A DNA stretch of 64,000 bases, taken from Bostrychus sinensis (Eukaryota > Chordata > Actinopteri > Gobiiformes > Eleotridae). Location: contig CM036243.1 of NCBI GenBank assembly GCA_020698575.1, positions 30,639,403 to 30,703,402 of the forward strand, read 5' to 3'. How positions within the stretch are numbered: the first letter of the stretch is position 1; each line of letters begins with the position of its first letter. The notes under the pieces were generated by a model that had not been told where the DNA came from, searched no databases, and was given only the letters and a program-made list of their open reading frames with translations. Shown piece after piece: positions 45,774 through 60,700 of the stretch. The position numbers and the translations under genes were made by a program.

Positions 45774-48700
45774 TGCGTGCGTGTGTGTATGATTGTGATT
45801 GTGATTGTTGGCTTCAGAGCTGACATTCCTGGAGCCCGAACCGAAATCAACACAAAAGAAATGACCAGGAATGACAGGAATGTACAATAAATCAGGAGGG
45901 CAGCGGAGGACAAAGAGACCGAACGCGGCTTTGGGTTAAACTCACTGCTGAACTAAAGCGAGACAGACCGACGTGAATTAGGTAACTGTGTCGATGAGCG
46001 CTGGTTCGTATCAAATAACATTTTCTGTATATGACGTTAGAGGATTTATAGATTTATAATATAACTTACACTTTATTCATGACACTTTTTTTGTTTGTTT
46101 TGCTCCAGAGTACAGTGGACCTGGATTACACTGGTCTACAAGCAAAATGCTTCAGGAACAAAAGTAGTGACATTTTTCTTGGATTAGGTCACTAATAAAG
46201 AAAAAGTAAGTGAGAAGTGCAGATTGGCTATAGTTTCCAAGAAACAGTATTGGGTCAAAATAGGAAATTTATGCAAAATAAGGCAAAAACGGTAGTTTAT
46301 CAGAAGGTACAGTGTCTACAAGCAATCAGTTCTATCTGAAACCTGCACATTCCAATACATTCATTTTAATATGGCTAGACTTCTGACATAAAATGTTTTG
46401 TTTTTATTTGCAGAAATCTCTCTCTTGGAAGTGGACAAAATGCATGCATGTAGAGAAATTAAATATTTTCAAAATATAAATATTATTTTTAAGCAAAAAT
46501 GACTAAATCTATTGTATAAACAGATGCGACTTTGATGTGAAATAATATCATTAAATATCTTGACTACATTAGCTAACCAGCACAGTTATCAATTGATTTT
46601 CAGTTCATCTCATCAAAATAAATGAGATTTAGCCACTTTCATCTCGGAAGCAGATCGAGTCCAAAAATTTGTAGACCAGTGTTCTCTGCCATTTCAACCT
46701 ATTTCCACTGAGATTAAATCTGACTAATTATAACAGTTTATCTAAAATGGGGCACGCTGAAAAATGTGATGTTTTTTCTCTTTAGCTCTTTACACACAGT
46801 ACCTCCTGACCTTTTCAGAAGGAGTGCCTCACGATGTTGTCCCAACCTGTGCATTCACATGTAAATAAAGTTGGGAGGATTCAAGTTCAAACATGAGAGG
46901 AGCATGTCCAAATGCGTATTTATGTATTTGAACAAAACACACCTCTTGGCATAAGCGATATAGGCAGCCGTCGCCCTGGGTTCAGTGCTGCTGTGTGCAG
47001 TCAGTGATTCTGTAAGCTGCTGCCTGCAGGATGAGCCTGGGCAATAACGACAATCGACCTCATATTTGCTGAGAAATTGCCATTAGTCACTCGCAGAAAT
47101 AAGATGCGCAATGTATTTCTCTCATTATTTTAGCTGCATTATTTTTAAAACAACATAAAAGTTAAGTTCAGACATCCTGACAAACAATGCTGGACCCTGC
47201 ACAGTTTTCTCAAAGCTAAAATCTTGCCTACACACAGCTCACGCAGTATGAGCTGGCCCTGTCTTTTTACATCTCTATAGTGGTGCGCTCAGGTGTGAGA
47301 GGCCGCTCCAGACACGAGGGGCCCCATCGTAGCACGTCCGGAGCGTTCAAACAACTAGACGCTTTGTAAGATTTCAAGAGAGGGTCAAATGTGTAACTGG
47401 TTGTATTAAAAACATCTATCCAATTATATTCAGAGGTAGTTTACCCTGGGTCCATTTGTCCTTACCTATGGTGAGCTAATCCAACTTCCACAATCACAAA
47501 ACACAGTAATACTGAATAAAAGACCAATGTTTGGAGCTAAATTCTTATCTGTAAATTAAAACCAACGCTATATATGATTTATTCTGTCATTTATTTGATT
47601 CATTCATGCAAAGAAACATTAAAGGTCCCACTAGGTATTGAAACTTGGTATTGAATGAAAAAAACTTTTTTCAATACCACTACCAGTTGTACTGTAACTT
47701 TCCTTTCAATGCCACAAAGGTATTGTTTAACAGGCCCAAGTCAGTTTGTCCCATTGAGAGTTGCTCTACCACTAAAATAATTTTCTAAACATTATTTTAA
47801 AGTAAAAAAAAGCACATAGTGTTGTGTTAAAATGAACTATAATTACCATATTCCTGGTTCAGACCCCACAGTTTAATCTTGTTGGCTTCGTGCTGTGCCT
47901 TCTTCTTCAGTCTGCACGCTCTGAGGAGAGAAAAACAAAACAGAAAAAGCATTGAAAGATGAGAAGTTCTGCCACTTTTATGGAAAAAAGATATGTCTAT
48001 TCTCTTCATAAACCTATTACTGCTAACACTCCTCATACATTTTACAAATTGTGAGGACGTTGATTGACTTAAAGGCCTCGTCCGCCCACACACGCCCATA
48101 TCAGCGTCACGGCATTTGACACGGTGACTCCGACTGGATACTGACACTGGTTTCAGAGTATTCAGAGGTGGGAGAAAAAGGCAACGGCGGAATGAATCAA
48201 TCGATGCGAGTGAAATATTAATATGGCTCTTGTGAACTATTCTCCGCAGCGAGCAGCCAAACTCACCGCGTCCCTCAAAGCAGTGATTCAGCTCAATGGA
48301 AGTGAATAATGCTTGCGGGTAAAAAGGCCAGCAAAGGATAGGACTCTCTGGTTTTTCATCTTTAAAACGTTGGACTGCAGCCAGCCGTAGTGGAAATTAA
48401 GAGAAGGATTTTCTTTTTTACTGAACCTTGGCTCTTACTGGCTGCTATTCAGAGGCACATTTATTCATTTACATATTTTAACAGCTGCGGTTTCAGTGTC
48501 ATTCAAGTCACATTTTTCTGGAGTCTGGCTATAGATTTTAGCATGGGATTCCTAACAATACAAAGGGTTAGTTTTATTGAAATTAACACCTTTTCTTACA
48601 GTGGTTCGGGTCAGTCCTTGGAGCAAAACCTCTACAGTCCATTGCATTAAAAAGCTAAACTAACTTCAGACATAGTTACAGTACAGGGAGTCTCTTTATA

Positions 48701-51700
48701 ATTTAAAAAATATATTACAAAGGAAATTGATTTGTCCTATGTACTCAGTGCTTATCAAAGTTTTTAATCACATACGTACTGTTGCCAGACAGTTACAGCT
48801 CCACGTTCAACAGAGCACAAAGTCCTACACAAGAACTTGTGACTGTACTTTGTTTACAAAGTACAGCTCTTACAGCCTGCACTCGAGCCAAAGGATAAAC
48901 CAAGACCAAAAGAGTGGAACACATTTCTGAGGATGAAACGTTCCTCGCCCAAGTTTGTTTTAGTGATGAGGCAACCTTTCATGTTTCAGGGAAACTGAAC
49001 ACACATAATGTGAGAATCTGGGATCAGAACAGCTCCATGTGACTCAGGAACTTCACCGAGATCGTCCAAAGGTGAATGTGAGCTGTGGGATCACCACTGA
49101 AGAGGCAAGAAATCCAGCACTGTTGATGTGCCTCATGCAACTAATGGTGCCCATATAGAGGTGGATTAAATGAGGCAAACAAATGTCAATATCTACTCCT
49201 CATTTTGTAATAATTTCCACATATTTCTATATTAATTAGCTTTTGTAATCATTGTCTTAAATTGTAAAAAGACTCATGGACACCCTGTATGTTTGACACA
49301 TTTTAACTTCATCTCCCTTATTATCTTGTGGCCCTCTGTAATAATTTATTTCCAGGGCGACTCACCTCTTCAAAAGCCTGTAATGTTTAGATAAAATTGT
49401 TCAAACTTGTGTCCTAAAAGAGTGTTAAAGCCGGTAATAGCTATACACAAATCAGCCATAACATTATGACCACAGAGAGGTGTCTCTTCATCATGGCTCC
49501 TGTTAGTCAGGGGAATATGAGGCAGCAGGTGAACATTTTGTCCTCAGAGTTATTGTGTTAAAAGCAGGAAAAATGGGTAGAGATTTGAGTGAATTTGACA
49601 AGGACCCAAAAATTGTGACAGCTACAGCTTGGAGTCAGAGCGTCTCCAAAACCGCAGCGCTAGTGGGGTGTTCCCTGTCCGCAGTGGTCAGGATTTATCA
49701 AAAGTGATGAAGGAACAGTGGAACAGCGACAGGTGATGCACATGGGGAGCGAGGACTGGCTGACGAGCTCCTGTAGCTGTATTTTCTGAAGAAATGAATG
49801 CTGGGTCTGACAGAAAGGCGTCAGGATACACAGTGCACTGCAGTTTTTGTTTGAGTAACATCAGGCAGTGCAGCCAAAAGGGCCCAGGAGGTTTAGAGGG
49901 CCATGAGAGTGGACCCTTGTCCTTCTATGGTCAATATGGATTTCAAATATTCATAATAAAAAAGGACATGATTGCAGAACAGAGGTTTTTAACATAAATT
50001 AAATTTTAAATCCTGCTAAATCTGTGATCTCATAACAATATGAATAAATGTGTCTTTAATACATTTTTTTCCTTAAGATAAATTCACAAAATACTAATTA
50101 TAATAGTTCACAAAATTGCTTTTAAATAACAATTATTAAGCACTTTTTTTTTTTGTCTTTTTTTACAGCAGACTTTTTTACAGCAGTATTGAATGTGCAT
50201 CAGAACTTTAGGGCAAATTCTGAAAACCTGCACTGGGGCCCCTCAGTACCAAGTTACGCCACTGGGCTGCGAACCAGGCAGGTGCTCATAATGTTATTCC
50301 TGACTGGTGAACAACAAAAGCTAGGACACACATATTTTCAATAACAATCTGCTTTCTTCTTATTACTTTGTGCCTCTGTTTGTATTTAATAAAGTTCTCC
50401 CAGAGTGGCCCTGCTCTCAAACGACCTGTAACATTCAGTTAAAAAATTTCTTGCATGTCAGTCCAACCCAGGTCTCTTTAGTGGGTCTATATAATTACAT
50501 TTAAACGAGACTCGAACTGGGACTCACCATTAACTACTGCAATGTTGTATAGCGACATTTCCTCATAATTTTGCCTTATTACCTCGTACGCCGTTCTGTT
50601 TGCGTTTGCGTTTAATAAATGTTTGTAATAATAAGTTACTCCCGGAGCGACGTACCTCTTCCAAAAGCCTGTAATCACATCCTCCCCCTCCTCCTCCTCC
50701 TTCTCTCTCGCTCTCAGATGAACTTTGCACGACCCCGCTGCGTGCTCCCATTTCCTGCCATTCACATCCTCCATCCTGCCTCTCTCCATCAGCAGCATCC
50801 CAAGTCTCTAGGTATAATTTCATCTTCCGTTCATTTATCCCCCAGAGTTCAAGGTAAATTCATGAACCTATCCTTGCTTTTTTGAGGATTTTTTTTAAAC
50901 ACGTGTGTGGGGATGGCGTCCTCTGGATGTCTTGTAAGATATAAATTTGAAATACATGCAACATAAAAGCCTGTTTGTTATGGCTCCCTCTGAGATGTCA
51001 TTTGGAAAAGGTCGCCGAGTTCGAAATGGAAGGAAATTAAAATGTCTCCGTGCACTCCTCTTGTGTCCTCCCACCATCCAACGACGTGCACGTATAGAAT
51101 TGATGAATATGTAATGCCCAAAAGGAATAAATGAGAGTGTGAATAGTTGTCATAGATGGGCTACTGCTGATCAGGCATAACATTATGACCACCTACCATA
51201 TATGCACTGTGTATTCTGACATTTCCCAGTCAAAACCAGCAGTAATACTTACCTCTTTACCTCTTATTTACTTATACAGTGGTTTTATTGTTTATTAGCA
51301 TTTATGTGTTTTGAGGATTTGTCCATTTTTTTTTATTTTATGTTTTGTCTGCAGGGCTTGACATTAACACTAGCCAACCAGCCAAAAGCCGGTACATTTT
51401 CATTTTGGCTGGAAACACAAATACTCCCACTGGACATTTTGTTTAGTTGAATTGTATGCATACATCTTAACTTAATTTTTTTTGTGCTCTGACTGTGTAC
51501 ACCATTTAGTTTACAGTAATTTATGGTGGTTAAAAAAACAAAAGTAATTTAAACAAAATGCACATGCACAGAGATAAAATATATTCTGCCACTAGATGTA
51601 AACCTGTTTTTTAATATTTGATAAATACCTGTCCAAACATAAACCAGATTTTACATTTATTCAAGCTGTTTGTACACTAAAAAGTACACACAAATCCAAA

Positions 51701-54700
51701 GGTGGCTGGTAAAAAATCTGGCAAGCAACTTTTGGCAAAGACTAGCTACGGTGGCCAGTGAGCCAAAAGTAAATGTCAAGCTGTTTGTCTGTTTAAATGT
51801 TGACAGTGCACTTTAAAGTGGAACTCAGTAACTCTGCTCGTTTCTTCGCTGTTTTGCCTTATTTTCTTCTACAGAGCTCCCCCTACAGTTCGGAGTAAAG
51901 CACTATTGTAAATACTCACTCCAGTTGACTTCTTCCCGTGAGCCCTCGCTTGGCTTTACTTTCGTTTTCCCCTCTTCATATCTGCACAAAGTTTTTTCTT
52001 CCATTTGGCCGCTGTGCCTCAACAAAAATCAAGAAATAAAGCCATCGCTAGCTTGTTGTTTTCTAACCGGGATGTGCCACTTTCTTGTGAGACCTGAGTT
52101 TTCTGTGACACAGGGTCGATGGCGCTCTGGGGTCAAACCTGTCTTATAAATAATAGTTCTTATACTATCGCCTTATGTCCTTATTAGAAGGAACAGTTAC
52201 CAAGTTAAGAGTGTGTTTTCCAACTTTGTGCTATTTATGAGCTCTTTCAACTTCTATGTCAGAGTCATGTGCCGCTCTTCTTACAATAATCAAGCCGTTC
52301 TGGAGCTTAGTAACACAAGTTGGACTTAGAGATATTAAACTTTTAAGGGTTTATAAATTAAATATTTTTCAAGAAGACAAAAAGATCCTGGAACGTCCTG
52401 GAGCGTCCTTCTCAATCTCCAGATTTAAATCCGACTGAAAATCTTTGGTGGGGTTTAAAGAAGGCAGTAGCAGCACGGAGGCCATCAAACATCACTGAGC
52501 TGGAGGCTTCTGCAGGAGAAGAACGGGCAAAGACTCCATTCAAGAGGAGTAAGAAGCTTGTTATAAAAGTTAAATGATGCTCCACAATGTTCTGAAAAGA
52601 GTCACATTTTTCATTTGGAAAACTGATATGTAACAATAAATTGTTTTTGTTGTTTAGTGAGTTTTTTGTCATTTATTGTCATTATCTTTTGTTCACATCA
52701 TTATAATGTCATTTGAGATGATTGAGTTTGAACTTTTCTGATTGCAACTACAGTAGGATTGCAGCATTTATCAGTAAAACAAGTCAGTTTAAATGCTAAG
52801 ACAGACAGCATTTGTCTGAGCAGAGCTGAAGTATCTCATAAAACTCAGAAGTCCAGTTAGATGTCCTAATCATGCCATGAGCAAAGTCCAACTAAGCTCT
52901 CTCTCTCTCTCTGGACGTTTAGGCCCTGTGAGTTACTGGCAAAAATACTGGACTTATACTACTTCTGGCTCAAAGCTGCTTAGATACTCTTCAGCCTCAG
53001 CCTCAACACCTAATATAATGAAAAAAATACCATTAACATAAATAAACCCTATTCGCAAGCTATTCGTCTTACCAGGGGTCATCCAGTAATTTGTAATACT
53101 AGCAGAGGTAGTATGTAATTTTGATCTCGTACGCATCTGACATGTCTGTGATTTGTAAAGTAAAAATTTCCCTGAACATTTCCTACCAAATTTCTTCCAA
53201 CACAGTGTTCCTCTGATAACACTAGGCCCGTGCGAATCCTGCCAAATCTGTGATTCAGGCTATTTTTGTTGGCACATTGTTTCCTAATGTTCATAACAGC
53301 GATCCAAAATTTCTTTTAACGGTCCAGTTTATGTCTATATTTAAACTATATTAATAATAACATGTTTTTCTCCAATTAAAAAGTAAAAAAGAGGAGAGGA
53401 ACTACAGTCAAGACGTTTGTTGCTCAATGGAAAAAGCGTTTTCCCCCTGAACTAGAAAATCTTTCAGTATATCTTTGCCATTGTAAGATAGGACCAGTGC
53501 CTTGTCAGAAGTCTACTCTCTAAAATTGCATCTAGTTTTTTTTTTTTTTTTTGTAATTGTGTGTATTATATTTATACAACTCTCTTTCTTCCTTTCTTAA
53601 GAAAGACTTCTGCACAGTACAATTCTATAAATACACAGCAATACACTGGCATTTGGATACAAGGATATGAGGCAGACTTGATACATTTCTCCTGCGGTTT
53701 GGTTCAACTCGTATGTTCCCACGAATCCAATTAAATGTATGTTTTCCTGCATACATTACCCTACTTCTGTCTCCCATAGGCACAGATCGACCATGAAACA
53801 CACTGTATGAAAACAATACGACATGCTTGACAAGAGAACATGTAAATTTTTAGAAATATGACTTCTGGGAGATGACTGAAATGGTAGATGGGGCCAGAAA
53901 GTCTAGTCTGAGGAGTGCAATGTAAACTCAAAGCCATGTTTTGAAATGTAGCAGGGAGAAAAATGGTCATGAAGTGTGTCTCCTTGAACTGTTGGAGGTA
54001 AATCAACTCTGGAGATGAACTAAACCATACGAGAGAACTGATGCAAATGGAAACAATAATCCACTGCTAATCCATATTTAAAGGTCCCTTATTACAGTGG
54101 TTCCCAACCGTTTTTGTCTTGTGTACCCCCTGGGATTTTAGTTATACCACAATGAGTAACCCCTCACTCATACAAGCTGATAATTCTTTAAAAAATATAT
54201 AAGAAAATACATTTTACTTAATTAGAAATACTTATTCTCTTGCATTGTTTCTTGAAACTCAAATTTTACATAAAAAATACAATTAAAATCTGTCTGTCTT
54301 TAAAATAAAAATATAAAATAAAGATACAAGGGCATAAAACCCCTATTACATTTAGTTGTGTTACGGTATACATAATTTATAGTCTAAATAAACTTAAAAT
54401 ACAAAAAAACAATAATAATCTTAAACTCATGTTAAGTTTTGAACAAAAAATAAAATAAAATATAAAATGTCAAAGCTCTTTGAAACAAGCTATTTGTGTA
54501 TGTAGCAAAACTAGGGATGTAACGATTCTTTGAGAATCGGCAAAAAATCGATGCAAAAAAAACCCCATTTTGAATCAGTGTGGAAAAAAATGAATGGTGA
54601 TGTCCCTTTAATACAGCGCGCAGGTCACTGGTGCGTAATCTGTCTCATTTGTTTGGCGCTCGACATCATTACCTGGCCATTTTACTTAAAAGAAACATGC

Positions 54701-57700
54701 ATTTATATCAAGTTTTAGTTTACAGAACTCATAAAATCACTAGCCCAATGTGCTGGGAACGTAAAAAGACTGCACAAGAGCTTCATTACTTGGAGCGGCT
54801 TGGGAGTGCACTTTCTCTCCTCTGTTTCTCACGCTGATGGAGGAGCACACACAGCGCCCTCATTCACAAGAGAACAACAACAACGAACCCAGAGAGGAGA
54901 GAGACACCTCTGAAGGTATTATTTAGGCAGCACCTGTTTGCTCCGTTTACCATCGTTCAGAAAGTAGCTTGTTGTTAGCAGCGAGCTAAAGCAAAGCTAA
55001 GTGGCTAACAGCAGCCTAAAATTTATCTGAAGTTTCAGTGGCCCCTCCCCCGGAGTGTTTCCATGGAGATCAGAGTCTTTACTGAGGATGTGACTTTCCT
55101 CACTGATATTTTTAAGACTTGACTTATATTAGGCCCATTTTATATTTCTTGAGGTGTGGATTTATGACAAACTGCTTCTCTATGCATTGCTTGCTACTGT
55201 AGAGTAACTGTTTCTGGAGGAGAGTAGAAAGGTGTTAATAAAAGTCACTAACAAATTATGTTATATATTTTTGTCATTGTTTTAATATCTACTTTTTTAT
55301 TACATTTCAGTTAATAAGAAATGTACAACAATTGAAGTTTGATAAGGAGACACAAATAGGCTATATAAAAAAATATTTTGGTCATAATTATACTGCAACT
55401 AAGTCTGCTAATAAAAACTGAAAAAAATCGTAATCGTGAACAGAAAATCATGAATCTGGTTCAGGCTTGGTTTAGTCCTAGTTCAGGCTTGGTTCAGTCC
55501 TGGTTTAGTCCTGGTTCAGGCTTGGTTTAGTCCTGGTTCAGTCCTGGTTTAGTCCTGGTTTAGACATGGTTTAGTCCTGATTCAGGCTTGGATTAGTCCT
55601 GGTTCAGGCTTGGTTCAGTCCTGGTTTAGTCCTGGTTCAGGCTTGGATTAGTCCTGGTTCAGGCTTGGTTTAGGCCTGGTTCAGTCCTGGTTTAGTCCTG
55701 GTTCAGTCCTGGTTTAGTCCTGGTTCAGTCCTGGTTTAGTCCTGGTTCAGTCCTGGTTTAGTCCTGGTTTAGTCCTGGTTCAGGCTTGGTTTAGTCCTGG
55801 TTCAGGCTTGGTTTAGTCCTGGTTCAGTCCTGGTTTAGACGTGATTTAGACCTTGTTTAGACCTGGTTTAGTTATACTGTAAACATATTATAAAAATCTG
55901 GACCTCTGTGGTGCGTGTGGCCGTGTCTCTGACCACAGATGGATGGACATCACAGGCTACAGAAAGCTATTTAACAGTAACTGTACTCACATCACAGTAG
56001 GAGATAAATCTATTTCCTGCTTTTTTTTGTACCAAACTGAACACTCAAAAAACTGAACCAAACTGTGATTTTAGTGTATCATTACACCCCTAATGGATAC
56101 AAGAAGGAGAAAACGAGAGTCAAGCTGAGCGAGGGGGTCATGCAGGAGTCAACTGGACTTGCAAAAAATGCAAAAACAGCAAAAAGACGAGCAAAGTTAC
56201 ATAGTGCCCTGCTTTGAAAGGCTTGTGAGACCATCAGTGACATATATTTTATCTTAGTTGGCCCACCCCCTAAGGCCCAGTCTGCTCCAAATGTTCAAAT
56301 GGCTCAGATGTTATGCTTGATCAAACACAGCAGCGAACTGTGGGACAAAGCTGATTCAAGCCAAAACCACAAAGCTATCCATTACCTGCCCACAAGTATG
56401 ACAATATTTGATAGAGACAAATACACTTCCACATTCCTGAAATCCATGACGTACAAACACATGAGGACAAATAAACAAACACTGTGTAGGGATTCCCTGT
56501 ACTTGCCACATAAAGCCTATACAAGACATTATTTTAACCCAATTGAACCCAAAATATACTTGCATTTTGAGCACATAAATACAACTCAAACACTGTCACA
56601 TACACATGATGCTGCTCATATGCTCACTCCTAAAACAACAAACAAATTAAGGCTGCACAATTTGGGAAAAACAACCGATATTTTCAATAACTATGATGAA
56701 TACTGCGATAATATTTTTGCAATATTTTAAAATAGGGCCTGCAATTCTGACACAGTAAGTTTAATTCACTTAAAATAAGGTCAAAATGGCGTCAAAATCT
56801 AGGAATTAAACAAGGCACAATTTCAGAAAATTACCACTCAAATTGAACTTTTTAAACAACACATTTTCTTTTAAGACTCATAGACCATAGGGTGCAGCCC
56901 TGAATCAAAGTAACAAAGTCCTTCAGTAAACAGTTTTATTGAGTTAGGTATGATTGTTCAGGAAGGAATGAGAAGTTCCTGATCCACTGGAATAAGTAGA
57001 GATGGACGTGGAGTAAGAAAGACAAGTATATCCCACAAAACAACAAAAATTTGCATAAATGTCTTACTAAATGGAAGAAACCTGAACTAAAAACTAGGAA
57101 ATGTGATAATGTGCTGGTCTTAAATAGCACTTTTCTAGACACTCAAAGTCGCTTTACAATTTGGTGCATTATTCATTCACTCATCAAGTTACACTCTGGG
57201 ACACCCTGTCCTGGGACAGCCCTAGAGACTTGTTTCCAATCTGCTTGATCCTAACTTATCATGGACGCATCATATAATAGCAAACACAATCTCCTACCAA
57301 AAATAACCAAGCTGACTAATACAGAGCAAAATTTAAAACTTCTTTCATCTGATTAACAGCGTTTAGTGCTTTCCTTCGTCACCTGTTGGTTCTGCTGAAG
57401 TCCGCGTTGTTGTTTAGTCCTCTGTGTGAGTTTTTCCTTTGTCCTATTTCCGTTTTAACAACAGTAAAGTCCCGCTGACGTCCGACGTAACGACCACATT
57501 CAAACAAACTGACTTTTTCCACAATTGTTTGTACAATTGTCAACTTTTGCTGCTGTCTCCGTTCAGAAATAAATACAAAGCTGCTCATAATACGTCATAT
57601 TCTGGCGTTTTATGACAAAACCAGCAACAATTCTTCATAATCGTCATGTTTGTCTTGGGCCTTTGTTACTTTGCTTGGTTATTCTGTCTGTGATTGTTCC

Positions 57701-60700
57701 ACCTACTGAAAATCAAACTTAAACCAAGAGATACCTGACAAATTTTTTTGTATAGAATAGGAAAAAAGCTCTCTCTGACCAAAACATACAATCACACAGA
57801 CACATTCACACAGGCAAGGCGGGTAAAGTGTCACGCAGAACCTTTAGGGGCAACAGTGAATATATTTATTACTTTGAGACTTCCCTATCTTTATCTAAAC
57901 AACAAGCCTCTCACAGAAAACCATAGCCACACTTGTTATATTTACAAATGTTTACGTATAAAAGCAGTGTTACCTTGACGCGAGTTTGTTTTTCTCCTTT
58001 CGGGACCGGGCCCGGGCCACAGCGGGCAGCTCGTTCACCGGGCCCATCCCGTCTATGGCGGCGTTTAACTTCTGCAGCTGCTCCCCGATGTTGTGCAGCT
58101 TCTGTGGGTTCGGCGTCAAGTCGCTGGCGTCGGTCTTGCGGGCTTTACGGCGGCCTTTTTTACCTGCAACACCAAGAAAAAAATGTTTAACCCCTGGAGA
58201 TCTAAGCCTATTTTTGCAGTTTTTTGGTAATCTACCCTCATATATCACCTTTGGAATAGAGAAACATATGAATATTATACATCATTTTATTCAGGACAGC
58301 TTTATCTATGTGAACAGATGGTTATTACTTTTGTTTGCTGTTCTATTTGAACACCCCACAGCCTAGCATACATAAAAAACACAAAATCGGAAATAAAATT
58401 TGGACATTTTTTGATATAAGGAAATCAAACATGCTTAACAAAGGTTTCTGTGTGCTTCAAAAGTGAAAACATGTTCTTAAAAACAACATATAAAAGAATC
58501 AGTGATTTATAATAAAGCTAAATGCCTTTAGGAGGCATTTGAACACAGGTGATAAAGGTAAAAATAGACCTGACCTTGCCCTGGTTCATTCTATATCCAC
58601 TGTAAAAAAATGAGCACTGATGGTTTTTGTCAGATGTTAAAAGGTTTCAAATAGGAGTAATTCTATCACATTTGAACATTTACAAAGTGAAAAGTGCCCT
58701 GTATACAGCTCACTGAAGGGCGGCACATGTGGACAAACTGGGAACTGCAGGGGAGTGATGCGTGTGAGTCTGCAGCTCCTCGTCTTTCCTCTCCCTCCTT
58801 GTAAACCATGAAAACAAAGTTCTGGCGAGTAAATATCCCTTTTCTGACTGTTTTTTTGAGTAAAACATCGGGAATACAATCTGAAATCACTATGGGAACT
58901 TTCCTCGATAAAGCGTTAATTATCATATTTAATGCCTTAAACGGTTGTAAAAAGTTAACGACCGAAATCTCCGTGATTACTGGGCCTATCGACGTGAAAT
59001 AAAAACTGACATAAAGCTTAAAGCCTTCTCTGTCAGGGGTAATTGAAAGCATCTCTCTAAGTGAAACATTTTTTTAAATACAACTCTGCCAAACACAACG
59101 TCCTTCATTCACACCGGGATGATCATGGACCTGTGATAAACATTAAGGCTTCATATTTAAGGTTTAATGTTAAGGATTTTAATATGTCAGCATGGAAGTA
59201 ATGTCTGATGTGGCTCAAATGTAGTGCAGTATTATATTTGGCTGTACTGAGGATGTGGGGATAACAAAAAGGGACACACTCCTCACTTTAAATTCAGATT
59301 TTGGCATATAGCTGTATGTAGGACAGCCGCCGGAGGGTCTGATGTATGTCACACGGGGAACAGAAGTGGGCCACAGACATCTGCAGTCACTGAGTGGTAT
59401 ATAATCACTGCACCGCTCTCAAGTGGAGGGCGCTCAGAGTAAATTACATGGAAATCGCTGCTTGAATTAATCCCAGATTGGAGAGGGGAGACCCTGAAAT
59501 TAACAGAAAAAGCAGTAGATCTGAGAAGTGAGGGGGACATCGAGTCGCGAGCTAAATGTGATTATTTGAGCTGTAGTGAAGCAGACTGACTCTGGTGGCA
59601 TTGCGACTATAGAGTTTTATATAAGGAAGATTTCGGTCACTGATTCTTTAACTTTTCACAACAAGTAGCACCTAAAACTAACCCAGGTCTAAACCCAGGG
59701 ATAAAATGGACACATACACAGAAAAATGCATTACTAAATAAAGAAGGACAGAACAGGGACTAAACCAGATCTAAACCAGGTCTAAACCAGTGGTAAACCA
59801 GGACTGAATCGGGTCTGAATCAGGACTAAATCAGGACAAATACAAGACTAAATCAGGTCAGAGACACGGCTAAACCAGAGCTAATTTAGATCTAAAGAAA
59901 GTCTATATCAGGTCTAAGTCAGGTCTAAACCATGGCAATTACAAACCAGGTCTGAACCAGGTCTGAACCATGATGAAACCAGGAGAACGTCAAGACTAAA
60001 AAGTTCAGAAAGGACTACATCAGGTCTAAACCAACAAGAACAAGAACTAAACCAGGACAAAGTCATGACTAAACCAGGACTAAACCAGGTCTGAACCAGG
60101 ACTAAACCACATCTGAAACAGAACTAACCGAGGTGTAAACCAGGCTTAAACAAGGTCTGAACCAGGAATAAATTGGGGCTAAACCACAGATAAACCAGGA
60201 CAAATTCACCACCCAAGAAGTGGACTACACCAGGACTAATCCATGACAAATCCAGATCTAAACCAGGACTAAAATTTAGTACTGAATGAGGACTATATCA
60301 TGACCATTAGTTTTTCTTTAGTGATAATTTGCAGGATCCAGAAACTTATTTTGCTGCAATACATTTAGGGCCAGATTTATCAAAGGTTTGCGTGCAAGAT
60401 AAATGAAAAAGACGTGCTAAAAATGGAGCAAACCCAGGCGCAGCTGAGATTTGCGTCTCTCACAGGAGCAAATTCAGCGCCGTGCAGATTTTGCTCCTGT
60501 GATTCAATGAATATGTAAAACAAGGCGTTCTTGCCTAAACACACAAAGTTCAAGGCGTGGAAAATGCAAATGAAGTCGCTTTGCAGTCGCTGTTTGATTT
60601 ATCACGAGTACGGGAGCTAAATCTGCGTGAAAATTTAGTACATTGGAGAAGCAGGTACAAAAGTTTGCGGAGGTAAGAGTGTAGCTTTCAGTGCGCAGAT

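Noticed and set aside
56299..56730. 143-codon + strand frame
   Set aside because: No recognisable domain, low-complexity composition, and the 3' part overlaps a CTGCACAATTTGGG-type dispersed repeat. No splice or regulatory support.
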